64,000 bases of DNA from positions 1 through 64,000 of the forward strand of contig NZ_VSSS01000067.1 in the NCBI RefSeq assembly GCF_008123425.1, read 5' to 3'. A program made the position numbers and the translations under genes. The stretch is from Bradyrhizobium rifense (lineage in GTDB: Bacteria; Pseudomonadota; Alphaproteobacteria; Rhizobiales; Xanthobacteraceae). Each line of letters opens with the position of its first letter. The stretch's first letter is position 1. The notes under the pieces were generated by a model, which was given only the letters and a program-made list of their open reading frames with translations, ran no database searches and was not told the DNA's origin. Of the stretch, positions 1 to 10,116 are shown in pieces.

Positions 1-72
1 GATATGTGCATGCCCTAGGGCTTTCGCCGGGACGGCAGCGGAGTTTTTGGCGCGAGCGTCGGCTGCTGGCGC

Positions 73-1524
<1,452 letters not shown>

Positions 1525-1535
1525 GGCCGTGCTCC

Positions 1536-3224
1536 TTAAACCCGCGTCATATCGAATTTCGGCTTCTGGCCGCTGCCATAGCGGCGCAGCGCGCCTTCCT
1601 CGCCGACGGCGTTCGGGCGCTGGAAGATCCAGTTCTGCCACGCGGTCAGGCGCGAGAAGATTTTTGATTCCATCGTCTCCGGACCGACGAAGCGCAGGCT
1701 CGCTTCCATGCCGGTGAGACTGTCGGGCGAGAAGCTGGCGCGTTCCTCCAGGAACACGCGGACCTCGTCGTCCCAATCGATGTCGTCGAGCGCGAAGGTG
1801 ACGAGGCCGAGTTCTTCGGCCTGCTCGGCGTCGAGACTGGTGCCGCGCGTAGCTTCCGCGCGCTCCACATCCGCCGGATCGGCCTGGAAGCGCGACTCCA
1901 GCCGCGTCAGGCCATGGCTCATCGGATACGGGCCGAAATTCATCGCCGACAGTTCGATCGACGGCGGCGGCTGGTTGTCGCCCTGGCGCGTGCCGATCAG
2001 CATGTAGGACCGGTCGGCGGCGAAGACGAGCTCGGCCAAGGTGCCGGCAAAGCACGAGCCGGGCTCGACCAGCGCCACCAGCGTGCGCGAGGTGACATCG
2101 ATGCGCTTGAGCACCCGCTTCCAGTAGTGGCGGATTTCGTTGACCAGCCAGTGCGCCTTGTTGGCTTCAAGGAAGGCGTCGCTGGCGAGCACATGGGCGC
2201 GGTCGCCGTGGCTCTTGAACACCAGCATCGCGATCTCGAGCTCGTTGATGCGCAAATGCAGGATGGCGTCGTCGAGCTCGCGCGCGACCTGCAGCGGCCA
2301 GAACGCAGCGCCCTGCGCCATCATGCCGTCGATGTCGGCGGGAGCCGCTGCCTCCGGCGCCTTGATCGAGATGGTGGCGATGCGGGCTGTGCGGTCGATA
2401 TCGACGGTGACGAAGCCGTAGCGGATGCTGGTCTCGTCGATCGTGCGCTTGAGCGGGGAAAGCGCGATGCCCTTGCCGCTGCCAGCGCGTTTCGACGCGG
2501 CCGCAAATTCCTTGGCGCGCTCGACGACCTTGGCCTCGAGCTTGGAGTTCGGCGCGATCTCGTCAACGAGGCGCCACTGCACGGCGCGCTTGCCCTTGAC
2601 GCCTTCCTCGATGGTACAGAAAAAATCAGCGTGGTCGCGGCGCACTTTTCGCTTGTCGACGACACGGGTGAGACCGCCGGTGCCCGGCAGCACCGCGAGC
2701 AGCGGCACCTCGGGCAGCGCGACGGCGGAGGCGCCGTCGTCGGCGAGAATGATGTGGTCGGTCGCGAGCGCCAGCTCATAGCCGCCGCCGGCGGCGGAGC
2801 CGTTTACGACCGTGATGAAGCGCTGGCCGGAATTCTCCGATGAATCTTCCATGCCGTTGCGGGTCTCGTTGGTGAACTTGCAGAAGTTCACTTTGTGAGC
2901 GTGGGTTGAGCCCGCGAGCATGCGGATGTTGGCGCCGGCGCAGAACACGCGGTTCTTGGCCGAGCGCATCACTACGACCTTCACCTCGGGATGCTCGAAG
3001 CGCAGCCGTTGCACCACGTCGGCAAGCTCGATGTCCACCCCGAGATCGTAGGAATTGAGCTTGAGCAGATAGCCCTCGAACAGGCCGCCATTCTCGTCGA
3101 CGTCCATGGTCAGCGTCGCGACGTCACCATCGACCGCCAGCTTCCAGTGCTTGTAGCGGGACGGTTCGGTCTGGAAATCGATGAACGTAGCGCCGCCTGC
3201 GAGGCGCCGATCTTCCCCGGCCAT
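1536..3224 (-). CDS. boxC: Benzoyl-CoA-dihydrodiol lyase BoxC
   Basis: A 562-aa crotonase-fold enzyme that opens the ring of 2,3-epoxybenzoyl-CoA by hydrolytic C-C cleavage, releasing formate and a semialdehyde-CoA. The length fits the BoxC family (about 550 aa), which is a duplicated enoyl-CoA hydratase fold. The first domain shows an oxyanion-hole-type stretch (VFCAGANIRML) and a glycine-rich AAGGGYELALATD segment. The chosen ATG at 3224 has an AAGGGTGG ribosome site; an in-frame start 14 codons upstream is less likely because it would overlap the operator at 3262-3275. boxC and boxB are separated from the upstream genes by an internal regulatory region. Confidence 0.95.
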   Translation of the reverse strand: MAGEDRRLAGGATFIDFQTEPSRYKHWKLAVDGDVATLTMDVDENGGLFEGYLLKLNSYDLGVDIELADVVQRLRFEHPEVKVVVMRSAKNRVFCAGANIRMLAGSTHAHKVNFCKFTNETRNGMEDSSENSGQRFITVVNGSAAGGGYELALATDHIILADDGASAVALPEVPLLAVLPGTGGLTRVVDKRKVRRDHADFFCTIEEGVKGKRAVQWRLVDEIAPNSKLEAKVVERAKEFAAASKRAGSGKGIALSPLKRTIDETSIRYGFVTVDIDRTARIATISIKAPEAAAPADIDGMMAQGAAFWPLQVARELDDAILHLRINELEIAMLVFKSHGDRAHVLASDAFLEANKAHWLVNEIRHYWKRVLKRIDVTSRTLVALVEPGSCFAGTLAELVFAADRSYMLIGTRQGDNQPPPSIELSAMNFGPYPMSHGLTRLESRFQADPADVERAEATRGTSLDAEQAEELGLVTFALDDIDWDDEVRVFLEERASFSPDSLTGMEASLRFVGPETMESKIFSRLTAWQNWIFQRPNAVGEEGALRRYGSGQKPKFDMTRV

Positions 3225-3261
3225 GGGCCACCCTTGAACTCGTCTTGGTTTTACCGTTAGA

Positions 3262-3326
3262 TGCACAATAATGCATGTTGCTGAGCGCGTCTAGTCTCTA
3301 ATCGCCGATACATGCACTTTGTTTCA
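3262..3326. promoter_or_regulatory. Candidate BoxR operator pair in front of boxC
   Basis: TGCA-CAATAA-TGCA at 3262-3275 is an exact TGCA-N6-TGCA element, the operator form known for BoxR in betaproteobacteria. A second element, TGCA-CTTTGT-TTCA, lies at 3313-3326 and shares ATGCACTTTGTT with the element upstream of the liv operon at 17813. Together they imply a BoxR-controlled internal promoter for boxC and boxB. The spacing and sequence are seen directly; BoxR binding is inferred. Confidence 0.7.
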
Positions 3327-3335
3327 TAGGGACGC

Positions 3336-3860
3336 TCAGGACCGCACGATGGCGCCGAGCCCGATCCAGTCGGCCTTGGTGAGCTGGGCACGGCCGAGCT
3401 TGGCCTGCAGCAAGGCCGTTAGCGCCGGCACTGGAAAGCTCTCGACAAAGCCGTCACCGGCCGGGGCCGCCTTCCGGGAAGTCAGCGCGCGCAGCTCGGT
3501 GAGCGCATCTCCAAACAAGCGCGCCGCCGAATGCGCCTTCTGCATGCGCAGCCGCAGATTCGCATTGGCGACAAGGATGCAGGCCCGCAGCAAAATGCGC
3601 TCGCGGCCGCCTTGCGGCGCCGCGGCCCACAACGCTTCCAGCACCTCCTGCGATTCCCAGAAATAGCCGCGGTCGTTCAGCGCAAGCCCATAGCGCAGCG
3701 CCGGATGGCGCGCCGGCACGTAGCCACGGAACGCCGAGGGCACCAACGCCTTGGCGATATCGAGCGTCTCGTAGTCCGCATCCAGCTCGGTCGTCTCGCC
3801 CGGCACATAGGCCCATTGCGGCCATGGCAAAGCGCCGCTCGCATGTGAAGGCACATTCAT
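3336..3860 (-). CDS. DUF309 family protein of the box operon
   Basis: A 174-aa protein with a DUF309-type helical core in its middle, with HPALRYGLALNDRGYFWESQ followed by EVLEALW. DUF309 proteins are small helical proteins with no settled biochemical role, so I do not assign one. GGAGGC precedes the ATG at 3860, and the gene begins 18 nt after the hydrolase stop, which places it inside the box operon. A role in handling benzoyl-CoA intermediates is only a guess from context. Confidence 0.8.
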   Translation of the reverse strand: MNVPSHASGALPWPQWAYVPGETTELDADYETLDIAKALVPSAFRGYVPARHPALRYGLALNDRGYFWESQEVLEALWAAAPQGGRERILLRACILVANANLRLRMQKAHSAARLFGDALTELRALTSRKAAPAGDGFVESFPVPALTALLQAKLGRAQLTKADWIGLGAIVRS

Positions 3861-3878
3861 AGATGTGCCTCCGCGTGA

Positions 3879-4694
3879 TCATGCGGCGCGCCCCTGGAGT
3901 CCCTGATCGTCGCGCAGGGCCGCTTTTGCAAATTGCTCAATTGCGTCAAGCGTCGCTCCGGGCGCTTCACGATGCGGGGAATGGCCCGCGTCTGAAATAA
4001 TCTTCAAATCTACCGGACAGTAGCACTCTTCCTGCGCGATTTCGACCTGCTGCAGTGTCCCATATTGGTCATCCCTACCTTGCACGACCAAGACAGGAAC
4101 GCGGATGTAGGCCAGATATTCCGAGATGTCCCAATCACGGAATTTCGGATCGAGCCAGGCGCCGTTCCAGCCGTAAAAGGCATTGTCGACGTCCTTGTGC
4201 CAGCGCGCGAGCTTTGCCTTGAGATCGGTGGTTTCGTACGTTGTCTTGATCGCGGCGATCGACTCCACCGAGATGTCCTCGACGATGAAATGCGGCGCAA
4301 TCAGCGCGATGCCTTGCAGGCGATGATCCTGATGCGCGCCGGCATAGATCGCCGCAATCGAGCCGCCGTCGGAATGGCCGAGCAGCAGGCCACGCTTGAA
4401 GGGAATGGCGTCGAGTACCTTGGGCAGCACATCGAGCGCCTCGTGCTGCATGTAGTCGAGCGGACGTGGCAGCGTCACCGGGCTCGACTGGCCATAGCCC
4501 GCACGCGAATAGACGAAGATGCCGGCGCCGGTCGCTTGCTGGATCTTCTCAGGAAAATCGTTCCAGAGGCCGACCGAGCCGAGACCTTCGTGCAGCATGA
4601 CGATGGTCGGCGCGTCAGCGGATTGCGGTGCGAGCCATTTGTATTCGAGGCGGGCCGTGCCGATGCTGAGGAAGCCGGTGGGGGTGAGAGTCAT
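3879..4694 (-). CDS. Alpha/beta hydrolase of the box operon
   Basis: A 271-aa alpha/beta-hydrolase. The nucleophile elbow is GHSDGGS, the oxyanion region is LHEGLGSVGLW, the acid is probably in VQGRDDQYG, and the catalytic His is in DAGHSPHRE, so the triad looks complete. It lacks a signal peptide and should be cytoplasmic. It lies between benzoate-CoA ligase (31 nt upstream) and the DUF309 gene. Hydrolases in this position have been proposed to act as thioesterases or ester hydrolases that spare CoA or feed aryl substrates; the true substrate cannot be told from sequence. Confidence 0.85.
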   Translation of the reverse strand: MTLTPTGFLSIGTARLEYKWLAPQSADAPTIVMLHEGLGSVGLWNDFPEKIQQATGAGIFVYSRAGYGQSSPVTLPRPLDYMQHEALDVLPKVLDAIPFKRGLLLGHSDGGSIAAIYAGAHQDHRLQGIALIAPHFIVEDISVESIAAIKTTYETTDLKAKLARWHKDVDNAFYGWNGAWLDPKFRDWDISEYLAYIRVPVLVVQGRDDQYGTLQQVEIAQEECYCPVDLKIISDAGHSPHREAPGATLDAIEQFAKAALRDDQGLQGRAA

Positions 4695-4725
4695 GGTCGA
4701 ATTCCTGTTCGCTCGGCCTGCACGT

Positions 4726-6267
4726 TCAATTCGTGCCCTCGCGCAATTTGAACCGCTGGATCTTTCCCGTCGCCGTCTTCGGCAGCGAGTCCACCACGTC
4801 GATCCAGCGCGGATATTTCCACGGGCCGATCTTCTGCTTGACGTGCTCCTTCAGCATCTCCTGCAAGTCCGTCGTCTTCACGCCCGGGCGCAGCACGACG
4901 AAAGCCTTCGGCTTGAGCAGCCCTTCCGGATCAGCTTCGGGCACGACAGCGGCTTCCAGCACCGCCGGATGCGTGATCAGCGCGCTCTCGACCTCGAACG
5001 GTGAGACCCAGATGCCGGAGACCTTGAACATGTCGTCGGCGCGGCCGCAGAAGGTGTAGCGGCCCTCGCCGTCGCGGATATATTTGTCGCCGGTGCGGGT
5101 CCACGGTCCTTCAAAGGTGCGGCGGCTCTTGTGACGCTGGTTCCAGTAGCCTTCGCCAGCCGATGGCGCATCGACCAGGAGCTCGCCGACCTCGCCGTCA
5201 GCGACGTCCTGCCCGGCCTCGTTGACGAGCCGCACCGCATAGCCCGGCACCGGCTTGCCGGACGAGCCGTATTTGATGTCGCCCGGCGCGTTCGACAGGA
5301 AGATGTGCAGCAGCTCGGTCGAGCCGACACCGTCGAGAATGTCGACACCGAAGCGCGCCTTCCAGCTGTTGCCGACGGATTCCGGCAGCGCTTCGCCGGC
5401 CGAGGTGCAGATGCGCAAGGACTTGCCGCCGCGCTCGCTCTTCATCGTCTCGTCGTTGAGCATCGCCGCGAACAGCGTCGGCACGCCGTAGAAGATCGAC
5501 GGATTGTAGCGGTTCATCAGGTCGAACATCCGCGCCGGCGTCGGGCGCTCGCTGTTCAGAATTGTGGTGGCGCCAACCGACATCGGGAAGGTCAGCGCAT
5601 TGCCAAGGCCATAGGCGAAGAACAGCTTTGCGGCGGAGAGGCCGACATCGTTCTCGCGGATGCCGAGCACCTGTTTCGCATAGGTGTCGGCGGTCGCCTG
5701 CAAATTCGAATGGATGTGGCGCACGCCCTTGGGCATGCCGGTCGAACCGGACGAATAGAGCCAGAATGCCGGCTCATCCGGATGGGTCGCGGCGGTCGTG
5801 AATTGATCGCTCTCATCAGCGATCTCCTCGGCGAACTGCTTGTGGCCATTCTGCTTGGCGCCGGAGACAACGACATGCTCGAGATCCGGCATGCGGCCGA
5901 CGACGTCCTTGATGACGGGATAGAGCACTTCCGAGACGAACAGCACGCGGGCCCGGCAGTCGGCGAGGATGTAGGCGTATTGATCCGCGGTCAGCAGCGT
6001 GTTGAGCGGCACCGGCACGATGCCGGCGCGGATCGCGCCCAAGAACACGATCGGGAAGTCGACCGTATCCAGCATGATCATCGCCACGCGCTCTTCGCGG
6101 CGGACGCCGAGCCGGCGCAGCATGTTGGCGGCGCGGCGCGTCTCGCGCTGGAGCTCGCCATAGGTGAGCCTCGAGACGGTGTCGTCGAAGACGAGCTTGC
6201 TGCCCCGGCCCTCCTCGACGTTACGGTCGAGCAGCCAGGTCACCGCGTTGTAGGATCCCTCGCTCAC
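4726..6267 (-). CDS. bclA: Benzoate-CoA ligase
   Basis: AMP-forming acyl-CoA synthetase, 513 aa from a GTG at 6267, that activates benzoate to benzoyl-CoA, the entry step of the box pathway. The AMP-binding P-loop reads YSSGSTGMPKG, followed by GSTELLHIFLSN, TGDKYIRDG and the C-terminal lysine motif KTATGKIQRFKL. The GTG is preceded by a run of nine G residues at ribosome-site distance; an ATG at 6303 is the main alternative and has a poorer site. It is the first gene of the leftward box operon and is divergent from boxR across an intergenic region with palindromes. Close relatives may also accept fluorobenzoates; specificity is not readable here. Confidence 0.92.
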   Translation of the reverse strand: MSEGSYNAVTWLLDRNVEEGRGSKLVFDDTVSRLTYGELQRETRRAANMLRRLGVRREERVAMIMLDTVDFPIVFLGAIRAGIVPVPLNTLLTADQYAYILADCRARVLFVSEVLYPVIKDVVGRMPDLEHVVVSGAKQNGHKQFAEEIADESDQFTTAATHPDEPAFWLYSSGSTGMPKGVRHIHSNLQATADTYAKQVLGIRENDVGLSAAKLFFAYGLGNALTFPMSVGATTILNSERPTPARMFDLMNRYNPSIFYGVPTLFAAMLNDETMKSERGGKSLRICTSAGEALPESVGNSWKARFGVDILDGVGSTELLHIFLSNAPGDIKYGSSGKPVPGYAVRLVNEAGQDVADGEVGELLVDAPSAGEGYWNQRHKSRRTFEGPWTRTGDKYIRDGEGRYTFCGRADDMFKVSGIWVSPFEVESALITHPAVLEAAVVPEADPEGLLKPKAFVVLRPGVKTTDLQEMLKEHVKQKIGPWKYPRWIDVVDSLPKTATGKIQRFKLREGTN

Positions 6268-6316
6268 GGTCGTCCCCCCCCCGAATTTAGAATTATAATT
6301 CATAGAAAGACATTGC

Positions 6317-6355
6317 GACAGCTTGCTGTCAATGCCAGCAGGCATTATGTTTCAT
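6317..6355. promoter_or_regulatory. Palindromes and BoxR-like element between bclA and boxR
   Basis: The intergenic region holds two perfect inverted repeats, GACAGC-TT-GCTGTC (6317-6330) and ATGCC-AGCA-GGCAT (6332-6345). It also holds GGCATTATGTTTCAT (6341-6355), which matches TGCACTTTGTTTCAT at 3313 in 12 of 15 positions. This suggests a diverged BoxR site controlling both bclA and boxR. If the ATG at 6303 were the bclA start, these elements would sit just upstream of it. Confidence 0.5.
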
Positions 6356-6407
6356 TAAAACGCGCCGCAGGACCTCCTTTAAAGAAGGTACCCGCTAAAG
6401 AAGGCTC

Positions 6408-7316
6408 ATGACCGACAGTCCCGACGCCGAATCCCGCTTTCTCGAACAGCTCGGCCAGCGCGTGCGCACCATGCGCGCGCTGCGCGGCATGTCGCGCAAG
6501 GTGCTCGCCAAGGTATCAGGAATCTCGGAGCGCTACATCGCGCAGCTCGAGAGCGGCAAGGGCAATGTCTCCATCGTGCTGCTCCGCCGCGTCGCCGACG
6601 CGATGGGCGCGCATCTGGAAGATCTACTTCCCTCAGCCGATCCGACGCCGGACTGGCAGATGTTCCGCGATCTGCTGCGCAAGGCAACGCCGGCGCAGAT
6701 CGCGCAAGCCAAGGATCTGCTCGCCGGCGGCAGTGCCTCGGCGCCGCGGCGCGCGCCGTTCTGCGGCATCGCGCTGATCGGCCTGCGCGGCGCCGGCAAA
6801 TCGACGCTTGGGCGGATGCTGGCGAAGAAAATCGGCTGGAGCTTTGTCGAGCTCAACAAGGAGGTCGAGCAGCAGAACGGGCTCTCGGTCGCCGAGATCA
6901 TCGCGCTCTACGGCCAGGAAGGCTTTCGCCGCATGGAGCAGGCTGCGCTGCAACAGTTGCTCGCGCGCAACGAGCTGATGGTGCTGGCGACCGGCGGCGG
7001 CATCGTCTCGGAGCCGCTGACCTTCGACCAGATCCTGTCGTCGTTCTACACGATCTGGCTCAAGGCCGAGCCCGAGGAGCACATGGCCCGCGTCCGCCGC
7101 CAGGGCGATCTGCGCCCGATGGCGGATGATCGCTCGGCGATGGCCGAGCTACGCAACATCCTGCTCAGCCGCGAGCCGCTCTATGCGCGCGCGGCGGCGG
7201 TGGTGGATACGGCGGGGTTGTCGGTCGATGCCGCGGCCGCGCGGCTGATCGATGCGGTGCGGCCGGTGCTGCAGAACGAAGCGCGCAGCTTCGGGCTGCG
7301 CAGTGTGGCGCTCTAG
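6408..7316 (+). CDS. boxR: BoxR transcriptional regulator (XRE HTH plus shikimate-kinase-like domain)
   Basis: A 302-aa two-domain repressor. Residues about 14-72 form an XRE-type helix-turn-helix (SRKVLAKVSGISERYIAQLE). Residues about 118-285 resemble shikimate kinase, with an intact Walker A GLRGAGKST at 125-133. In the characterised BoxR/BzdR family this second domain binds benzoyl-CoA, which releases the repressor. AAAGAAGG lies just before the ATG. The gene is divergent from bclA, and candidate target sites lie at 3262-3326, 6341-6355 and 17814-17837. Confidence 0.93.
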   Translation: MTDSPDAESRFLEQLGQRVRTMRALRGMSRKVLAKVSGISERYIAQLESGKGNVSIVLLRRVADAMGAHLEDLLPSADPTPDWQMFRDLLRKATPAQIAQAKDLLAGGSASAPRRAPFCGIALIGLRGAGKSTLGRMLAKKIGWSFVELNKEVEQQNGLSVAEIIALYGQEGFRRMEQAALQQLLARNELMVLATGGGIVSEPLTFDQILSSFYTIWLKAEPEEHMARVRRQGDLRPMADDRSAMAELRNILLSREPLYARAAAVVDTAGLSVDAAAARLIDAVRPVLQNEARSFGLRSVAL

Positions 7317-7329
7317 TCTGGAACGCGGA

Positions 7330-7722
7330 ATGACCGACAGCGACGTCACCACCTCCATATTCGAGCGGATCGGCGGCCGTGCCACGATCGACCTGTTGGT
7401 CGATCGCTTCTACGACCGCATGGACACGCTGCCGGAGGCGAAGGTGATCCGCGCGATGCATGCGGACGATCTCGGCCTGATCAGGGATGTGCTGAAGCGC
7501 TATCTCACGGAATGGACCGGTGGCCCAAAACTCTATTCTCCCGAGAAAGGCCATCCACGGCTGCGGCAGCGGCATATCGGCTTTGCCATCGGCGATGCGG
7601 AACGCGACGCGTGGCTGCTGTGCATGCGTGGTGCGATGGAGGAAACAGTGACAGACAGCGCCGCGCGGCAGGACCTCGATCGCGCGATATCCGGACTTGC
7701 CGACTGGATGCGCAACCGGTAG
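7330..7722 (+). CDS. Group II truncated haemoglobin (HbO-like)
   Basis: A 130-aa globin. The stretch GGPKLYSPEKGHPRLRQRHIGF is the signature of group II truncated haemoglobins; the His of RHIGF is the likely proximal haem ligand. The ATG at 7330 begins 13 nt after the boxR stop, so the two genes are probably co-transcribed. Because BoxAB consumes O2, an oxygen-binding or oxygen-detoxifying globin in this operon would make sense for life at low O2. That role is inferred from position only. It converges with the IclR gene. Confidence 0.88.
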   Translation: MTDSDVTTSIFERIGGRATIDLLVDRFYDRMDTLPEAKVIRAMHADDLGLIRDVLKRYLTEWTGGPKLYSPEKGHPRLRQRHIGFAIGDAERDAWLLCMRGAMEETVTDSAARQDLDRAISGLADWMRNR

Positions 7723-7728
7723 CGCCGC

Positions 7729-8514
7729 TTACAACAGCTGCGAACGCACCGATTCTGCCCCCTCGCGCAGCAGCGGCAGGAAGCGGTCGATCAATTCCCG
7801 CGCCGGCACGCGATCGACATGGGCGCCCATGTTGATGGCGGCGATGATCACGTCGTCGTAGCGGTGGACGGGCACCGAGATCGAGCGGAAATGCGGCTCG
7901 GCTTCGCGGTCGACCAGCGAATAGCCCTGGGCACGATCAGCCGCGATACGCGCAAGCAGCGTCTTGGGATCGGTCACCGTCTCCGGCGTCAGTGCCTCGC
8001 GCTTCATCTCTTTCAGGCGCGCAAGACAATCCACATCGTCAAGCTGGCCGAGCATGGCGCGGCCGACCGAGGTGCAGAACGCAGGCAACCGATAGCCGAT
8101 CTCCAATCCGCCGGAGAACATTCGTGCCGGGCTGCTGCGCGCGATGAATACGACGTCATCGCCGTCGAGCACCGCGAGCGAGGAGATTTCGTTCGCCGCG
8201 GTCGCGACGCGATCGAGCACCGGCTGCAGCACCGTGACGAGCTGGTTGGAGCGCAGATAGGACGCCGCCAGCGTCAGCACATGCGGCGTCAGCGAGAACA
8301 GTTTTCCGTCGCCACTGACAAAGCCTCCGCGCTGGAGCGTGAACAGCATGCGCCGCGCGGTGGCGCGCGGGAGATCAGCGGCGCGGGCGAGATCGCTCAG
8401 CGTCATCGGGCCTGCGTTAGTGCCGAAGCATTGCAGCAGGCGCAGGCCGCGATCGAGGGCTTCGACGAAATCCGTCGATCGTCCGTCAGTGTCGCTCCGC
8501 TTCAGCTTAGGCAT
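7729..8514 (-). CDS. IclR family regulator (PcaR/PobR-like)
   Basis: A 261-aa regulator from the ATG at 8514, with an N-terminal winged helix (about 18-75, MTLSDLARAADLPRATARRM) and a C-terminal IclR effector domain with the usual GYRLPAFCTSVGRAMLG stretch. This subgroup commonly controls aromatic-acid catabolism such as the protocatechuate or 4-hydroxybenzoate routes. It is divergent from the Rieske oxygenase gene and is most simply its regulator. The start is a choice: the frame is open 24 codons upstream, but that extension would run into the operator region. Confidence 0.88.
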   Translation of the reverse strand: MPKLKRSDTDGRSTDFVEALDRGLRLLQCFGTNAGPMTLSDLARAADLPRATARRMLFTLQRGGFVSGDGKLFSLTPHVLTLAASYLRSNQLVTVLQPVLDRVATAANEISSLAVLDGDDVVFIARSSPARMFSGGLEIGYRLPAFCTSVGRAMLGQLDDVDCLARLKEMKREALTPETVTDPKTLLARIAADRAQGYSLVDREAEPHFRSISVPVHRYDDVIIAAINMGAHVDRVPARELIDRFLPLLREGAESVRSQLL

Positions 8515-8569
8515 CGGTCGGGATAGTCCTGCAAAATAGTGCTTGCTGCCGATCCAAGGCATGTCATAA

Positions 8570-8595
8570 TTCGCCCATTCGTTCAATAGGCGAAC
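8570..8595. promoter_or_regulatory. Candidate IclR operator
   Basis: GTTC-N7-GAAC at 8581-8595 is a 15-bp dyad of the size used by IclR-family regulators. It overlaps a wider inverted repeat, TTCGCC (8570-8575) and GGCGAA (8589-8594). It sits 33 nt before the Rieske oxygenase start and 67 nt before the IclR start, suitable for control of both. Binding is inferred. Confidence 0.5.
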
Positions 8596-8627
8596 AAAAC
8601 GCCCCTCACGAAAAGGACGCGACCGCC

Positions 8628-9986
8628 ATGATGAGCCAGGAGCAGAACGACCTGATCACCCGTACCGGGCCGAAAGACCCGTGCGGCAGACTGATGCGGA
8701 GCTACTGGCAGCCGGCGGCCCTGGTCGACGAGCTGGAGGGTGAGCGACCGATCCGTCCCGTCAAATTGCTCGGCGAAAACCTGGTGCTGTTTCGGGACGA
8801 GACCGGGCGTTACGGCCTGATCGATCGCCACTGCGCCCATCGCGGCGCCGACCTCGCCTTCGGACGGCTCGAACACGGCGGGCTGCGCTGCGCCTTCCAC
8901 GGCTGGCTGTTCGACGCGACCGGCCAGTGCGTCGAAACGCCGGCCGAGCCGAAGGATTCAAAGCTCTGCCAGAACATTCGCCAGCGCTCCTATCCCGTGG
9001 TGGAGAAGAGCGGCATCCTCTGGGCCTATCTCGGCGAAGGTGAGCCGCCGGCATTCCCGGAGCTTGACTGCTTCGTCGCGACCGGCACGCATACCTTTGC
9101 ATTCAAGGGCCATATGGCCTGCAACTGGCTGCAGGCGCTGGAGGTCGGCATCGATCCCGCGCACGCCTCCTATCTGCATCGCTTCTTCGAGGACGAGGAC
9201 ACGTCCACGGCCTACGGCAAGCAGTTTCGCGGCGCTTCGGCGGGAAGCGACCTGCCGATGACAAAAATCCTGCGCGAATACGATCGTCCGATCATCAATG
9301 TCGAGCACACCGAATACGGGCTCCGGCTGATCGCGCTGCGCGAGATCGACGAGGAGCGCACGCATGTGCGCGTCACCAACCAGCTCTTCCCGCACGGCTT
9401 CGTCATCCCCATGAGCACGGAGATGACGATCACGCAGTGGCACGTGCCGGTCGACGACGAGAACTGCTACTGGTACGCGATCTTCACCAGCTATTCGAAC
9501 CCGGTCGACAAGACAAAGATGCGCGAGCAGCGGCTCGAGCTCTACGAGCTGCCCGACTACAAGTCGCGCAAGAACCGCGGCAATGATTACGGCTTCGATC
9601 CGCACGAGCAGCAGACCGCGACCTATACCGGCATGGGCAACGACATCAACGTCCACGACCAGTGGGCGGTGGAATCGATGGGCGCGATCCAGGACCGCAC
9701 CAAGGAGCATCTCGGCTCGAGCGACAAGGCGATCGTGCAATATCGCCGCCTGCTGCGGCAGGAGATCGAGAAGGTCGGCGGCGGCGAGAAGCCGATGCTG
9801 TTCCTGGACGAGGCCAATGCGCGCTCCATTCAGGGCCCGGCGACCATGGACGGCATCGGCCCGACACGCGGCTGGGAGACTTATTGGATGGAAGTCGACG
9901 TCAAGCGTCGCCGCGGCGCGCCGTGGACCGCGCCGGTGCCGAAGGAGATCGCCGACAACGTGCATCGGCTGACGGCGGCGGAGTGA
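8628..9986 (+). CDS. Rieske non-haem iron aromatic ring oxygenase, large subunit
   Basis: A 452-aa phthalate-dioxygenase-type oxygenase. The Rieske [2Fe-2S] ligands are C69-x-H71 and C88-x2-H91. The mononuclear iron site is D177-PAHASYL-H184, with H179 and H184 as the two histidines. The length and lack of a small-subunit gene fit the homo-oligomeric phthalate 4,5-dioxygenase / vanillate demethylase group. No ferredoxin or reductase gene is nearby, so electron transfer must come from elsewhere. AAGGAC lies upstream of the ATG, and a second ATG follows at once. The substrate is unknown; the downstream glutamine-synthetase-like gene points to a possible aryl-amine or gamma-glutamyl substrate. 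Confidence 0.88.
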   Translation: MMSQEQNDLITRTGPKDPCGRLMRSYWQPAALVDELEGERPIRPVKLLGENLVLFRDETGRYGLIDRHCAHRGADLAFGRLEHGGLRCAFHGWLFDATGQCVETPAEPKDSKLCQNIRQRSYPVVEKSGILWAYLGEGEPPAFPELDCFVATGTHTFAFKGHMACNWLQALEVGIDPAHASYLHRFFEDEDTSTAYGKQFRGASAGSDLPMTKILREYDRPIINVEHTEYGLRLIALREIDEERTHVRVTNQLFPHGFVIPMSTEMTITQWHVPVDDENCYWYAIFTSYSNPVDKTKMREQRLELYELPDYKSRKNRGNDYGFDPHEQQTATYTGMGNDINVHDQWAVESMGAIQDRTKEHLGSSDKAIVQYRRLLRQEIEKVGGGEKPMLFLDEANARSIQGPATMDGIGPTRGWETYWMEVDVKRRRGAPWTAPVPKEIADNVHRLTAAE

Positions 9987-10002
9987 CGTGCGTGGACGGA
10001 CC

Positions 10003-10097
10003 CCGTAGGGTGGGCAAAGGCGCAAAGCGCCGTGCCCACCATGCTTCCGTTCGGGCGATAGAAATGGTGGGCACGCTTCGCTTTGCCCACCCTACGG
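10003..10097. repeat. Intergenic palindromic repeat, family B copy 1
   Basis: A 95-bp imperfect inverted repeat beginning CCGTAGGGTGGGCAAAGG and ending in its complement CTTTGCCCACCCTACGG, with inner arms GTGCCCACCAT and ATGGTGGGCAC. Two more copies lie at 41549 and 58400. It separates the Rieske gene from the glutamine-synthetase-like gene, and its fold-back could affect the ratio of their transcripts. Confidence 0.9.
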
Positions 10098-10116
10098 CAG
10101 TTGAAGGAGTGGTGAA

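Noticed and set aside
1914..2843. Long + strand frame opposite boxC
   Set aside because: Low-complexity Arg/Asp/His-rich translation with no motifs; shadow of boxC.
8530..8543. TGCA-AAATAG-TGCT near the IclR gene as a BoxR site
   Set aside because: Only 7 of 8 core bases and no match to the ATGCACTTTGTT context; likely chance.
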